From contig NZ_JABTEX010000006.1 of the NCBI RefSeq assembly GCF_015711645.1, positions 1-64,000 of the forward strand: 64,000 nucleotides of DNA, given 5' to 3'. A program made the position numbers and the translations under genes. Shown one piece after another: positions 17,408 through 25,481 of this stretch; the first letter of the stretch is position 1; each line of letters opens with the position of its first letter. This stretch comes from Planomonospora sp. ID82291. GTDB lineage: Bacteria > Actinomycetota > Actinomycetes > Streptosporangiales > Streptosporangiaceae. The notes under the pieces are model-generated. The model was not told the DNA's origin, searched no databases, and saw only the letters and a program-made list of their open reading frames with translations.

Positions 17408-18052
17408 TTGAAAGGCACCGCCATCACCTACTTCGACCTGCTCGGGCAGCGCGACACGTGGATCGACCATCACGGCACCGCTCGACCGATCACCGATCTG
17501 CACCCCGACGACGCCTGGGCCGCCCGCCTATGGCTGGACCGCAACGCCGCCGCGCTCGCCGCCCACGTGGCCGCGCACGTCACCACCCTGTCCGCCAGCG
17601 ACTTGCCTGACGGCGACTGGATCCCCCGCACGCCCGACACGCTGGCATGGCTGACCGCGCGGCCCGCCGACTGGATCGCCTACACACCGCTCGGTGACGC
17701 CCTTGGCGGTCACAGCAGCGAGACCTTCAAGAAGATCGAGGACAGGGACATCCCGTTCTGGACCATCTGGATCGGCGGACACCGCCGCTGGGTCTTCGGC
17801 GGCTGCAAGAACCCCGCTGGCTACGCCAACCCCGAGGACGCCGCCGTCGAGGCCGAATGCCAGCTCACGGGCAAGACCCAAGGCTGGCTCGGCGCGACGG
17901 CAGGTCACGGCGTCACCCCGAAGGTCCACCGCACCAACTGGCTGGAGCTGGTCGAGCCGCTGGTACAGCGGGCGTTCGAGCCGCCGCCGCCCGCTCCCGA
18001 CGGCCTGCTGCCCGACGACCTGCCCGTACCCGCTCCCGCCGTCTGCGCCTGA
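17408..18052 (+). CDS. Unknown phage protein
   Basis: 214 residues as drawn from TTG at 17408. The start is doubtful: the usual ribosome site GAAAGG lies inside the first codons (TTGAAAGGCACCGCC), and by the spacing used in this region the start would be ATC at 17426, a rare codon. The protein is Trp- and Asp-rich (LDRNAAALAAHVAAHV, DWIPRTPDTLAWLTARPADW) with no named domain. Confidence 0.5.
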   Translation: MKGTAITYFDLLGQRDTWIDHHGTARPITDLHPDDAWAARLWLDRNAAALAAHVAAHVTTLSASDLPDGDWIPRTPDTLAWLTARPADWIAYTPLGDALGGHSSETFKKIEDRDIPFWTIWIGGHRRWVFGGCKNPAGYANPEDAAVEAECQLTGKTQGWLGATAGHGVTPKVHRTNWLELVEPLVQRAFEPPPPAPDGLLPDDLPVPAPAVCA

Positions 18053-18064
18053 CCCCCTTCTCCT

Positions 18065-18094
18065 GCGGGTGGGAGCCGTACGGCTCCCACCCGC
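18065..18094 (+). terminator. Palindromic intercistronic hairpin
   Basis: A 30-nt perfect palindrome (each arm reads GCGGGTGGGAGCCGT or its complement) directly after the 17408 gene. The centre must open to form a loop. Confidence 0.5.
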
Positions 18095-18118
18095 CTCAAC
18101 CCCGAAAGCTCCCCGCCG

Positions 18119-18295
18119 TTGCCTGAGCATCAGCCGCCCGCTGGCGCCGACGGCCTGGCCGGCGAGATCGCCGACGCGGTCACCGCCTTCACCGGCTTCA
18201 CCCCGACCTGCGGACCAGCCACCACCGGGCGGCCGCCCCACTCACCGCTGAAAGGACCCCGTTGCCCACACTGCGCCCCCTCCCGCGACCCCTGA
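18119..18295 (+). CDS. Small CxxC protein
   Basis: A 58-residue frame from TTG at 18119 behind CGAAAGCTCC, ending with CPHC in a short basic tail. It fills the gap between two supported genes. A CxxC pair could bind metal. Weakly supported because of the GC-rich background. Confidence 0.35.
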   Translation: MPEHQPPAGADGLAGEIADAVTAFTGFTPTCGPATTGRPPHSPLKGPRCPHCAPSRDP

Positions 18296-18311
18296 CCGCC
18301 GGCGGCAGGCG

Positions 18312-18563
18312 ATGAAGCCATCCCTGCTGCTGTTCGCCCTGGACATGGTCATCGCCGCGACGGTCATCGCCTTCGCCCGGAGCACCACCCGGGCCAAGGG
18401 CGCCCGCGCCGACCGCCGCGCCCTGGCCGACTACCGGACCGTCGTCGAGGAGGTCTACCAGATCGCGCTGGAGGCCCGCTCCCTCGACAACACCGCCGAC
18501 CTCATCGAAGCCAAGCTCCGCACCTTCCGCACCGCCCAGATCCGCAAGGAGTCCCGTTCATGA
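18312..18563 (+). CDS. Small membrane protein coupled to SPFH-like lipoprotein
   Basis: 83 residues with an N-terminal membrane segment (LLLFALDMVIAATVIAFARS) and a charged helical tail. It overlaps the next gene by ATGA, so the two are coupled and may form a membrane complex. Confidence 0.6.
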   Translation: MKPSLLLFALDMVIAATVIAFARSTTRAKGARADRRALADYRTVVEEVYQIALEARSLDNTADLIEAKLRTFRTAQIRKESRS

Positions 18564-19498
18564 CCCGCAAGCTCCCCACCCTGCTCGGCCTGTCCCTCCT
18601 GCTGGTGACCGCCACCGCGTGCGCCAGCGTCAACACCGAGCCAGACGAGATGTCCATCGTCTACAAGGCGGCCATGGGCTCAGCCACCACGTTCTCCAAG
18701 TGCATCGGCTCGGCCAAGCGGGAGAGCGTCTCCGTCAGCGAAAACTCCTGGACCTACCCCGCGGGGCAACTCACCTACGACTTCACCGGCGTGGCCGGCA
18801 CGCAGGCCAAGCCGATGAACGTCACCAGCAAGGACCTCGTCGTCCTGCCGGTCGGCGGCCTCGTCACCTTCCGCCTCAACCCCGACTGCGCGGTCCTGCG
18901 CACCTTTCACGAGTCCATCGGCCTGCGCAAGCGCGCCTTCCTCTACAGCACCACCAGCGGCGACTCCGACAACCCCGACGAGGCCGGTTGGAACACCGTC
19001 CTGAACACCTACCTGAGGGTTCCGCTGGACCGCGCCCTGGACGCGGCCAGCAAGGAATTCGACGCCCGCCCCCTGGTCGGTGACGCCACCATCAAGGAGC
19101 AGTGGGAAAAGCGCGTCGGCGAGCTCGCCCGCAAGTTCATCGCCGAAGCCAGCGGCGGCGAGTTCTTCTGCCAGCCGCACGCGACCACGCCCGGCTGCGG
19201 CGACATCGTCATCACCCTCAACCAGCCCGAACCGCCCAAGGCGCTCGCCGACGCCTTCACCGCCGAGCAGGCCGCCAAGGCCCAGACCCTCGCCCAGCAG
19301 CAGATCAACCGGAAGGTCAAGGCCGAAACCGAGTCCATCAAGGACCTCGTCGACCTGCTCGGACCCGACGGGGCCGTCGCCTGGAAGCACAACGAGCAGC
19401 TGCGCGAGATCCTGCGCGAGGCCGTCGCCAAGGGCGACCCGGTGATCACCCTGCCGCAGGGCAGCGGCGGCATCAACATCACCACCCCCAAGCCGTAA
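18560..19498 (+). CDS. SPFH/band-7-like lipoprotein
   Basis: 312 residues. A lipoprotein signal with a lipobox-like TATAC leads, then a beta region with a folding pattern of SPFH (band 7) proteins, two Cys residues that may pair (FCQPHATTPGC), and a long helical C-terminus with AEQAAKAQTLAQQQ-type heptads. Related 'band-7-like' membrane proteins occur in Streptomyces phages. SPFH proteins assemble into membrane rings or microdomains. In this operon it could anchor or sense at the membrane. The role is unknown. Confidence 0.6.
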   Translation: MTRKLPTLLGLSLLLVTATACASVNTEPDEMSIVYKAAMGSATTFSKCIGSAKRESVSVSENSWTYPAGQLTYDFTGVAGTQAKPMNVTSKDLVVLPVGGLVTFRLNPDCAVLRTFHESIGLRKRAFLYSTTSGDSDNPDEAGWNTVLNTYLRVPLDRALDAASKEFDARPLVGDATIKEQWEKRVGELARKFIAEASGGEFFCQPHATTPGCGDIVITLNQPEPPKALADAFTAEQAAKAQTLAQQQINRKVKAETESIKDLVDLLGPDGAVAWKHNEQLREILREAVAKGDPVITLPQGSGGINITTPKP

Positions 19499-19505
19499 CC
19501 CTTCC

Positions 19506-19536
19506 GCCGGCCACCGCCTTGCGGGCGGCGGCCGGC
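19506..19536 (+). terminator. Intercistronic hairpin
   Basis: GCCGGCC(A)CCGCC pairs with GGCGG(C)GGCCGGC across a short loop right after the lipoprotein stop and before the ligase ribosome site. Confidence 0.45.
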
Positions 19537-19565
19537 AATCCCCTCCCACCCTGAAAGGAGCAGCG

Positions 19566-20369
19566 TTGTTCTCGCTGCGCACCCCCGCCGACCTCGCCAA
19601 GGTCAACACGGCGACGAAGTACCCGTCCATCCCCACCCACCACCGCATCGACCCCCGCGGCCGCCTGCACGAAGAACCGACCGTCTTCACCGGGCCCGTC
19701 ATCGCCACCGAAAAGTGCGACGGCACCAACGCCCGCGTCCTGAAGTTCCCCGACGGCAGGTGGATGATCGGCAGCCGGAAGGACCTGCTCGCCGCCGACG
19801 GCGACCTCGTCAACGACCCCTCCCACGGCATCGTGGACGCTCTCACCGGCCTCGCCGAGACGATCCCGCCGCGTCCCGGCCAACTCGTCGCCCTGTACCT
19901 GGAGGTGTACGGCACCAAGAACCTCGGCGCGTGGAAGGAGTACGGCGACGGCGAGCCCGCCTGGAAGCTGTTCGACGCCTTCACCCTCGACCTGGACCTG
20001 CTGGAGCAGGAACGCGAAACGATCGCCTCCTGGCGGGAGCACGGCGGCCAGCCGTTCATGCCCGAGCACGACCTGCAGCAGCTGGCCCAGAGCATCGGCG
20101 TACAGGTGACACCGCGCCTGCTGGAGATCGACGGCGCCGACCTGCCGGCCAGCATCCAGGACATGCTCGCCTTCATGGAGCCCTACCGCACCACCGTGGC
20201 GGCCACCGGCCGTCCCGGTCTCAGCGAGGGCCTCGTGCTGCGCGACCCTCACCGCCGTACCATCACCAAGGCGCGTTTCCAGGACTACGACCGTACGCTG
20301 CGCCTGCGCGCCGATGAGGCCCGCGACGCATCCCGCGCGGCCCGCCGCGCCGCAGCCGCCACCCGCTGA
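19566..20369 (+). CDS. RNA ligase family protein (covalent nucleotidyltransferase)
   Basis: 267 residues from TTG at 19566 behind GAAAGGAGCAGCG. Motif I is EKCDGTNAR, with the Lys taking AMP. Downstream are LYLEVYGTKNLG (motif III region), EGLVLRDPHRR (motif IV) and KARF (motif V). This set and the size fit the Rnl2-like RNA ligase family, which seals 3'-OH/5'-phosphate nicks in RNA. It lies directly before a Thg1-like polymerase, suggesting joint repair of cleaved tRNA. No polynucleotide kinase/phosphatase is seen next to it. Confidence 0.8.
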   Translation: MFSLRTPADLAKVNTATKYPSIPTHHRIDPRGRLHEEPTVFTGPVIATEKCDGTNARVLKFPDGRWMIGSRKDLLAADGDLVNDPSHGIVDALTGLAETIPPRPGQLVALYLEVYGTKNLGAWKEYGDGEPAWKLFDAFTLDLDLLEQERETIASWREHGGQPFMPEHDLQQLAQSIGVQVTPRLLEIDGADLPASIQDMLAFMEPYRTTVAATGRPGLSEGLVLRDPHRRTITKARFQDYDRTLRLRADEARDASRAARRAAAATR

Positions 20370-20389
20370 CCCCCGCCACCCGGTAACCC

Positions 20390-20419
20390 GGTCCTCCCGC
20401 CCGCAACGGCGGGAGGACC
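20390..20419 (+). terminator. Intercistronic hairpin
   Basis: A 12-bp perfect stem (GGTCCTCCCGCC with GGCGGGAGGACC) and 6-nt loop between the ligase and Thg1 genes. Confidence 0.5.
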
Positions 20420-20453
20420 ATCACCCCCGCCAGTAAAGGACCCCCACCCCCTC

Positions 20454-21293
20454 ATGAGTGACACGACCGCCCTCGGCGACCGGATGAAGGGCTACGAGCA
20501 CGTCACCCGCGGCGTGCTGCCCCGCCGCACCTACACGATCATCCGCGTGGACGGCCGCGCCTTCCACACCTTCCTCGCCCACGCCGACCGCCCCTTCGAC
20601 GAGGCCGTCGTCGAGGCCATGAACGCAGTCGCCGTCGCCCTGTGCGGCCAAGCCCAGGGTGCGGTGTTCGCCTACACCCAGTCCGACGAGTGCAGCCTCC
20701 TGCTGACCGACTTCGCCTCCCGCACCACCCAGCCGTGGTTCGGCGGCGTCATCCAGAAGATCGCCAGCATCTCCGCCGCCGTCGCCTCTGTCGCCTTCAA
20801 CCAGGCCTACGGCTACCACTACGACGACGCCTGCGCCGTCTTCGACGCCCGTGTCTTCACCCTCCCCGACGCCGTGGAGGTCGCCAACTACTTCCTGTGG
20901 CGCCAGCGCGACTGCGTCCGCAACTCGATCACGATGGCCGCCCAGGCCCGCTTCTCCCACCGCCAGCTCCAGGGCGTCACCACTGAGCAGATGCAGGAGA
21001 TGCTGTGGCAAGGACACGGCATCAACTGGAACGACTACCCGGCCGGGATGAAACGCGGCCGCGTCATCGTCCGCGACACCGCCGAACGCGACATCACCTA
21101 CACCGACCGGCGCACCAGCCAGACGACGACCACGCAGGTCCTGCGCTCGGCCTGGACCGCGCAGGACGCGCCGCACTTCACCGCCGATCCGTCCGGCTGG
21201 CTCGCCGCCACCATCCCCGCCCAGGCCGCCCTGGCCCCCGCGGCGCCGGCGGCTACGGGCCACTTCCTGCCGGAGGTCGCGGGTGAGCACTGA
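20454..21293 (+). CDS. Thg1-like tRNA 3'-5' polymerase (tRNAHis guanylyltransferase family)
   Basis: 279 residues. The metal-binding acidic residues of the Thg1 palm domain are visible in RVDGRAFHTF and TQSDECSLLL, and a Thg1-type GHGINWNDY segment follows. Thg1-like proteins add nucleotides 3'-to-5' at RNA 5' ends, and the bacterial and archaeal forms repair truncated tRNA 5' ends. Next to an RNA ligase it suggests a phage tRNA-repair unit. It overlaps the following small gene by ~11 nt. Confidence 0.88.
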   Translation: MSDTTALGDRMKGYEHVTRGVLPRRTYTIIRVDGRAFHTFLAHADRPFDEAVVEAMNAVAVALCGQAQGAVFAYTQSDECSLLLTDFASRTTQPWFGGVIQKIASISAAVASVAFNQAYGYHYDDACAVFDARVFTLPDAVEVANYFLWRQRDCVRNSITMAAQARFSHRQLQGVTTEQMQEMLWQGHGINWNDYPAGMKRGRVIVRDTAERDITYTDRRTSQTTTTQVLRSAWTAQDAPHFTADPSGWLAATIPAQAALAPAAPAATGHFLPEVAGEH

Positions 21294-21717
21294 ACGCGGC
21301 GACCGCTGCCCTGACTGCCGTGCCGCACCCAGTCTCGGCCACCTGCCGAACTGCGACGTGGCCCGCTGCCCCGAATGCGGCGTCCAACGCGTCCAGTGCG
21401 AAGACCACACCTCCTCGCGCAGGTCATCGATCTGGACGGGCCGCTGGCCGGGAGAGGCAGAAGCCGAACGGGAAGGCTGGTGGGCGCACTTCGTTGAGGG
21501 CAACGGCTGGGCGGAGTGCGGACCTGACCAGCCCGGGGCCATGCCCGACCTGAACCGTGTCGCCCGTGCCGGCCTGGTCACCGGCGACCTGGTGTGGGAC
21601 CGCTCCGCCCAGCAGTGGATCCCGCCGGGGGAGCGGCCGCGCCGCTACGGGAAAGGACGCGCGGCGGCGCCTTCACTCAAGCGAGCAGGCGCAACACCCA
21701 CCATTTCCCTTAAGTAA
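21283..21717 (+). CDS. Zinc-ribbon protein downstream of Thg1
   Basis: 144 residues from GTG at 21283, overlapping the Thg1 end. The N-terminus has CPDC and CPEC pairs plus further Cys residues (a zinc ribbon). The middle has an aromatic segment (GWWAHFVEGNGWAECGPDQP). It could bind nucleic acid or protein. Coupling to Thg1 suggests a shared task, but this is inference. Confidence 0.55.
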   Translation: MSTERGDRCPDCRAAPSLGHLPNCDVARCPECGVQRVQCEDHTSSRRSSIWTGRWPGEAEAEREGWWAHFVEGNGWAECGPDQPGAMPDLNRVARAGLVTGDLVWDRSAQQWIPPGERPRRYGKGRAAAPSLKRAGATPTISLK

Positions 21718-21765
21718 CCACGCTGTACTAAATTCATTGAAACACGGGGGGAGCGGTCTCCTGTG
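21713..21765 (+). promoter_or_regulatory. TTAAC-type promoter variant with leader stem-loop
   Basis: AGTAACC stands in the spacer, with -10 TGTACT at 21724-21729; the -35 is weak. The leader hairpin at 21743-21765 has arms beginning CACGG and ending CTGTG, and loop GAGCGGT, one base from the consensus GAGCGAT. It drives the 21786 gene. Confidence 0.6.
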
Positions 21766-21785
21766 CTTTCACGAAAAGGACCCTG

Positions 21786-22352
21786 ATGACCACCGACTAC
21801 GTCTGGAGCCTGCACGAGATCGGCCCGCCCGGAGGCGAGAGAACGCGCGCGTTCCTTCACCTGCGGGACTGCGGATGCGGCCTGGATCCGTTCGCCGTCA
21901 GCGGCCAGATCCGCGCCCGCAGCGCCGTCCAGGCCGTCGCCCTGGCCTGGCCCGAGATCCACGCTGCAGGCGGCACCAGCCACGGCAACGCCGAATGCGT
22001 CCTGGCCGCCAGCGGAGCGCCCGCGCCCGCCTGGACCGCCGACCTGCTCGACGCCCTGGACGGCGTGGACATGAGCGCGCCGGAGAAGGCCGCGCTCTAC
22101 CGGCTGGCCCGCCACGCCGACGGCGCCGTGCTGGCCACACTGATCCGCCGCGCCCGCGCCCTCGAGCACCAGGTGCTGGGCGACATCGGCATGGAGCTCG
22201 GCCAGTGGATCGCCTGCGGTGCCGACGTCGCGCGAGCACAGGAAGAGTTCGCGCCCGCCGACGTGGCGATGGAGCGGGAGCGGGCCCGCGACGACGCCGC
22301 CGCCCGGGTATGCGAGCGCCTGCGAGCTCACCTGGTGCCCGCCGCCGGCTGA
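21786..22352 (+). CDS. Unknown phage protein
   Basis: 188 residues behind AAAAGGACCCTG. A CGCG-containing N-terminal part is followed by mostly helical sequence (ALYRLARHADGAVLATLIRR, DVARAQEEFAPADVAMERER). No known domain. It sits alone between its own promoter/leader and a strong terminator, so it is a monocistronic unit. Confidence 0.55.
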   Translation: MTTDYVWSLHEIGPPGGERTRAFLHLRDCGCGLDPFAVSGQIRARSAVQAVALAWPEIHAAGGTSHGNAECVLAASGAPAPAWTADLLDALDGVDMSAPEKAALYRLARHADGAVLATLIRRARALEHQVLGDIGMELGQWIACGADVARAQEEFAPADVAMERERARDDAAARVCERLRAHLVPAAG

Positions 22353-22364
22353 GCCGCCGACGAA

Positions 22365-22396
22365 GAAGGGGGTCTGCGACGCTGCGGACCCCCTTC
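22365..22396 (+). terminator. Terminator hairpin
   Basis: A 10-bp stem (GAAGGGGGTC with GACCCCCTTC) after the 22352 stop, followed by a short A/T-rich run. Confidence 0.65.
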
Positions 22397-22457
22397 ACCA
22401 TTATCGAACACATGTACGGAGAGGAGTGCATCGGATGCGACGTGCGACCATAGTGGT

Positions 22458-22718
22458 ATGGCCGTACGCAACGTCACTTTCGTCGTCCCACCGGGGCTGA
22501 CCGTCGACGACCTGAGGACCTGGTCGATGGCGTGCGCCACCGGCAAGCACGGCACCTGCAAGGGGTACCGCATCAACCCCGACCCGGCCGCCACCGGAGA
22601 GGACACGAGCCTGCCCTGCGACTGCAGCATCTGCACGCATACGCCCGGCGGAGGCGGCGGCCGCCCGTACAAGGAACGCCCCGCGACCGGCGTCCTCGAA
22701 GGCGACGACGCGACCTAA
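22458..22718 (+). CDS. Small Cys-rich protein
   Basis: 86 residues with CDCSIC and two further Cys residues (CATGKHGTC), a probable metal-binding cluster. CATAGTGGT just before the ATG could be a -10 box giving a leaderless transcript. Function unknown. Confidence 0.5.
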   Translation: MAVRNVTFVVPPGLTVDDLRTWSMACATGKHGTCKGYRINPDPAATGEDTSLPCDCSICTHTPGGGGGRPYKERPATGVLEGDDAT

Positions 22719-22722
22719 GCTC
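22707..22722 (+). promoter_or_regulatory. GACCTAAGCTC element
   Basis: GACGCGACCTAAGCTC matches GATGCGACGTAAGCTC at 14 of 16 positions and ends 24 nt before the GTG at 22746. It overlaps the end of the previous gene and may drive the methyltransferase/packaging operon. Confidence 0.45.
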
Positions 22723-22745
22723 ACCCGCCTGATACTCCTCCCGGC

Positions 22746-22943
22746 GTGACCACGCCGATCTTCAACGCGCTCGCCGCCGAGTACGCGGCCGACTGCGCCC
22801 TTCCTGCCCCTCCAGCGCCACAGGCCGCCCAGGGAACCCCGGCCGCGCCTCGCGACTGGTTCACCCCTGCATCCCCGGCCGGTGCCGCTGACCCGTTCAC
22901 CGGTCCGCCCGCTGACGTGCCCGCCGCAGCGGTGAGCGCATGA
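22746..22943 (+). CDS. Small Pro/Ala-rich protein
   Basis: 65 residues, with an N-terminal helix (TTPIFNALAAEYAADC) then a Pro/Ala-rich tail. GTG start; it overlaps the next gene by ATGA. It is the first gene of the operon downstream of the 22707 element. Function unknown. Confidence 0.45.
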   Translation: MTTPIFNALAAEYAADCALPAPPAPQAAQGTPAAPRDWFTPASPAGAADPFTGPPADVPAAAVSA

Positions 22944-23149
22944 GCGGCCGCCCCTCCCCCTCCGCCCAGGGCTGCGCCCTGCTCATCGAGCAGGTCGTTC
23001 GACTCCTGGCCGTGATCGCTCTCAGCTGGAGCGCGCTGACCACCCCTCACCTGGGGCTGGCCATCCTCACCTGGGCCCTGGCGGCCCTGTTCACTCTCGC
23101 CCTCATCGTCAGCCCTCTGACGCGGCATCTGGCAGGGAGCAGCCGATGA
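22940..23149 (+). CDS. Small two-helix membrane protein
   Basis: 69 residues with two hydrophobic helices (LLAVIALSW and LGLAILTWALAALFTLALIV). Overlaps both neighbours by 4 nt. The size and topology would fit a holin, but its distance from the endolysin (30 kb) argues caution. Confidence 0.5.
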   Translation: MSGRPSPSAQGCALLIEQVVRLLAVIALSWSALTTPHLGLAILTWALAALFTLALIVSPLTRHLAGSSR

Positions 23150-24087
23150 ACGACCTCACCCGCGACAACGCCACCCCCTTCGCCGACGCCGTCACCCCCA
23201 CGCCCGCCGAGCCGTACTGGAGCAGCGACAGCGCCGCCATCTACAAGGGCGACATCCTGTCCGTTCTGCCCGCCCTGCCCACCGGCAGCGTCGACGCCGT
23301 CATCGCCGACCCGCCGTACTCCTCCGGCGGCGTGTCCATCGCCGAACGCAAGCGCTCCACCCGCACCAAGTACGTCTCCGGTTCGGCCGGCGACATCGCA
23401 CATGAGAACCCGGACTTCCCCGGCGACCAGCGCGACCAGCGCTCGTGGACGTTCTGGTCCACGCTGTGGATGACCGAGGCGCTGCGCCTGACCAAGCCAG
23501 GCGGTTCGATCCTGGTGTTCACCGACTGGCGCCAGCTGCCCTCCACCACCGACGCCATGCAGGCCGCCGGCTGGACCTGGCGCGGCGTCGTCAACTGGGT
23601 CAAGCCCCGAGGCCGCTCCCGGCCGATCCGCGGCGGCTTCTGGAACCAGGCCGAGTACGCCGTCTGGGGCGTCAACGGCTCCATCCAGAAGGACTACGAG
23701 GTGTACCTGCCGGGCGCGATCGAAGCCCGCGCCCCCGTCGGCGCCAACCGCATCCACCAGACGGAAAAGCCCGTCGACCCGCTCCTGACCACGCTCGTGC
23801 GCGTCGCCCCACCCGGCGGCCTCATCCTGGACCCGTTCACCGGATCCGGCTCCACCGGCGTGGCCGCACAGATGCAGGGCCGCCGCTTCATCGGCATCGA
23901 GATCACCGACCACTACGCCAAGGTCGCCGCCGACCGGCTGTCGCGGCCCACGCTCGCCACCGCCCCCGATACGGCCGGCGCCGCCAGCGACCCCGAGCAG
24001 CCGCCCGCCGAGCCCGCCCACGACGCGCCCGGCACCGCCGGCGACCCGCCCGCCCTGTTCGTCCCGGCGCCCAGGAGCGGCCAGTGA
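23146..24087 (+). CDS. Beta-class DNA N4-cytosine/N6-adenine methyltransferase
   Basis: 313 residues. Catalytic motif IV IADPPYSSGG comes before the AdoMet motif I LDPFTGSGSTG, the order of beta-class amino-methyltransferases. IHQTEKPVDPLLT is the usual segment before motif I. No restriction endonuclease is nearby, so it is an orphan, as phages use to protect their DNA. It overlaps the next methyltransferase gene by 4 nt. Target site and base cannot be read from sequence. Confidence 0.85.
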   Translation: MNDLTRDNATPFADAVTPTPAEPYWSSDSAAIYKGDILSVLPALPTGSVDAVIADPPYSSGGVSIAERKRSTRTKYVSGSAGDIAHENPDFPGDQRDQRSWTFWSTLWMTEALRLTKPGGSILVFTDWRQLPSTTDAMQAAGWTWRGVVNWVKPRGRSRPIRGGFWNQAEYAVWGVNGSIQKDYEVYLPGAIEARAPVGANRIHQTEKPVDPLLTTLVRVAPPGGLILDPFTGSGSTGVAAQMQGRRFIGIEITDHYAKVAADRLSRPTLATAPDTAGAASDPEQPPAEPAHDAPGTAGDPPALFVPAPRSGQ

Positions 24088-24779
24088 GCCTGCCCACCCC
24101 GTTCTACGCCGACGAGCTGGTGACGCTCTACAACGCCGACGCGCTGGAGATTCTCGCCGAGCTCGCCCCCGGCGACGTCGACCACGTCGTCACCGACCCG
24201 CCGTACCAGACGACCGGCACCTCCTGGGCGACCAGGGCCAGCTCCTGGGCCGACACGATGAACACCGCGCACTGGTTCACCAGCTGGTACCGGCACGTGA
24301 CCCGCATCCTGCCCGAGCACGGCAGCTTCTGGTCGTGCTGCAACTGGCGGACCCTACCGATCGTGCAGCGCGCCGCCCACGACGCCCGCCTGGATGTGAC
24401 CTCTGTGGCGGTCTGGCACAAAGACGCCATCCGCACCGGTTCCCCGCGCGGACTGCGCTCCGACCACGAGCTCATCGCCATCATGGCCAAGAGCGCCTTC
24501 CGCATCTCCGACCGCTCCGCCGGCGATGTGTGGACCATCAAGACCAGCACGAAGAAGGCACACGGCCATCCCGCGGAAAAGCCCCTGGCCATCCCGGCCC
24601 GCATCATCGACCTCATCCAGCCCGCACCCGGGCAGGTGATCCTCGACCCGTTCTCCGGTTCGGGAACGACCGCAGAAGCCGCCAAGCGGCGCGGCCTCAA
24701 GGTGATCGCCGTCGAAGCCGACAGCGCCTGGTGCGACACGATCGCCCGCCGCCTGGCCGCCACCCCGCCGCCCGCGTAA
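24084..24779 (+). CDS. Second beta-class DNA methyltransferase
   Basis: 231 residues from GTG at 24084. Motif IV is TDPPYQTTG and motif I is LDPFSGSGTTAEAAKRRG, again in beta order, with HPAEKPLAIPARII before motif I. It is shorter than its neighbour and only distantly similar, so the two probably modify different sites. Tandem coupling suggests a combined anti-restriction role. Confidence 0.85.
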   Translation: MSLPTPFYADELVTLYNADALEILAELAPGDVDHVVTDPPYQTTGTSWATRASSWADTMNTAHWFTSWYRHVTRILPEHGSFWSCCNWRTLPIVQRAAHDARLDVTSVAVWHKDAIRTGSPRGLRSDHELIAIMAKSAFRISDRSAGDVWTIKTSTKKAHGHPAEKPLAIPARIIDLIQPAPGQVILDPFSGSGTTAEAAKRRGLKVIAVEADSAWCDTIARRLAATPPPA

Positions 24780-24950
24780 CCGCCCGGTGGCCCCTGAGCC
24801 CGGGGCCACACCGGCGCCTTCCATCCCCATCGCGGGTGCCCGATCCCTGCGGGGAGACGGCCGCAGGTGAGCCGAAGCGACGTTAACTCGCAAATGTGTC
24901 ACACTCCGCCCGCACCGTCCGACCCGGCCGACAAGGGGACAGCGCTGCCC

Positions 24951-25451
24951 GTGTTCACAACCGTCTTCACCCACTGCTTCAACGCCAGCCACCAACTGCC
25001 CTACCTGCGCGGCGAGCGCGGCGGACTGCACGGGCACACCTGGCAGGCCGCGTTCACCGTCGTTGCCGGCTCCCTGGACGAGCACGGCCGCCTGCTTGAC
25101 GAAGCGGCCTTTGCCGCACGGATGACGACCTTCATCGACGCTCGCCTGGCCAACGCCACCCTCCTCGGACACCGTGACCCGTTCGCCCCGATCATGGACG
25201 GCCACGGCAAGAAGCTGTTCCTGTTCGGCGGCGACTACGACGGCGCCGCCTGGCCCACCGCCGGCGCGGTCGCGCTGCTGCTCGCCCACCACGCCCACGG
25301 CTGGCTGACCGAGACAGCCGACCGCGCAGACCTTCACCTGGCCTCGGTGACCATCGCCCCGTCCGGTGCCAACCCCACCACGTGGCACAACCCCGCCCAC
25401 GCCCTCGTACCCGCTCCCCGGCCGATCCCAGCCTCCGCTCTGGCCGCCTGA
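24951..25451 (+). CDS. 6-pyruvoyltetrahydropterin synthase/QueD-like protein
   Basis: About 166 residues from GTG at 24951 (starts at 24867 or 24894 also possible). The zinc His pattern NASHQL and LHGHTW is clear, with a later Glu/His region (ADLHLASVTIAPSGANPTTW). QueD makes 6-carboxytetrahydropterin for preQ0, and phages use this route for 7-deazaguanine DNA. The Cys normally four residues before HGH is Arg here, so catalysis may differ. No queC, queE, folE or dpdA is in the window. Confidence 0.65.
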   Translation: MFTTVFTHCFNASHQLPYLRGERGGLHGHTWQAAFTVVAGSLDEHGRLLDEAAFAARMTTFIDARLANATLLGHRDPFAPIMDGHGKKLFLFGGDYDGAAWPTAGAVALLLAHHAHGWLTETADRADLHLASVTIAPSGANPTTWHNPAHALVPAPRPIPASALAA

Positions 25452-25481
25452 CCCACCCCGCCTTTCAAGGAGATCCCCACC

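Noticed and set aside
22940-23149. Holin
   Set aside because: Two membrane helices and small size fit, but it lies in the methyltransferase operon far from the endolysin and many small membrane proteins occur here, so it is left as unknown.
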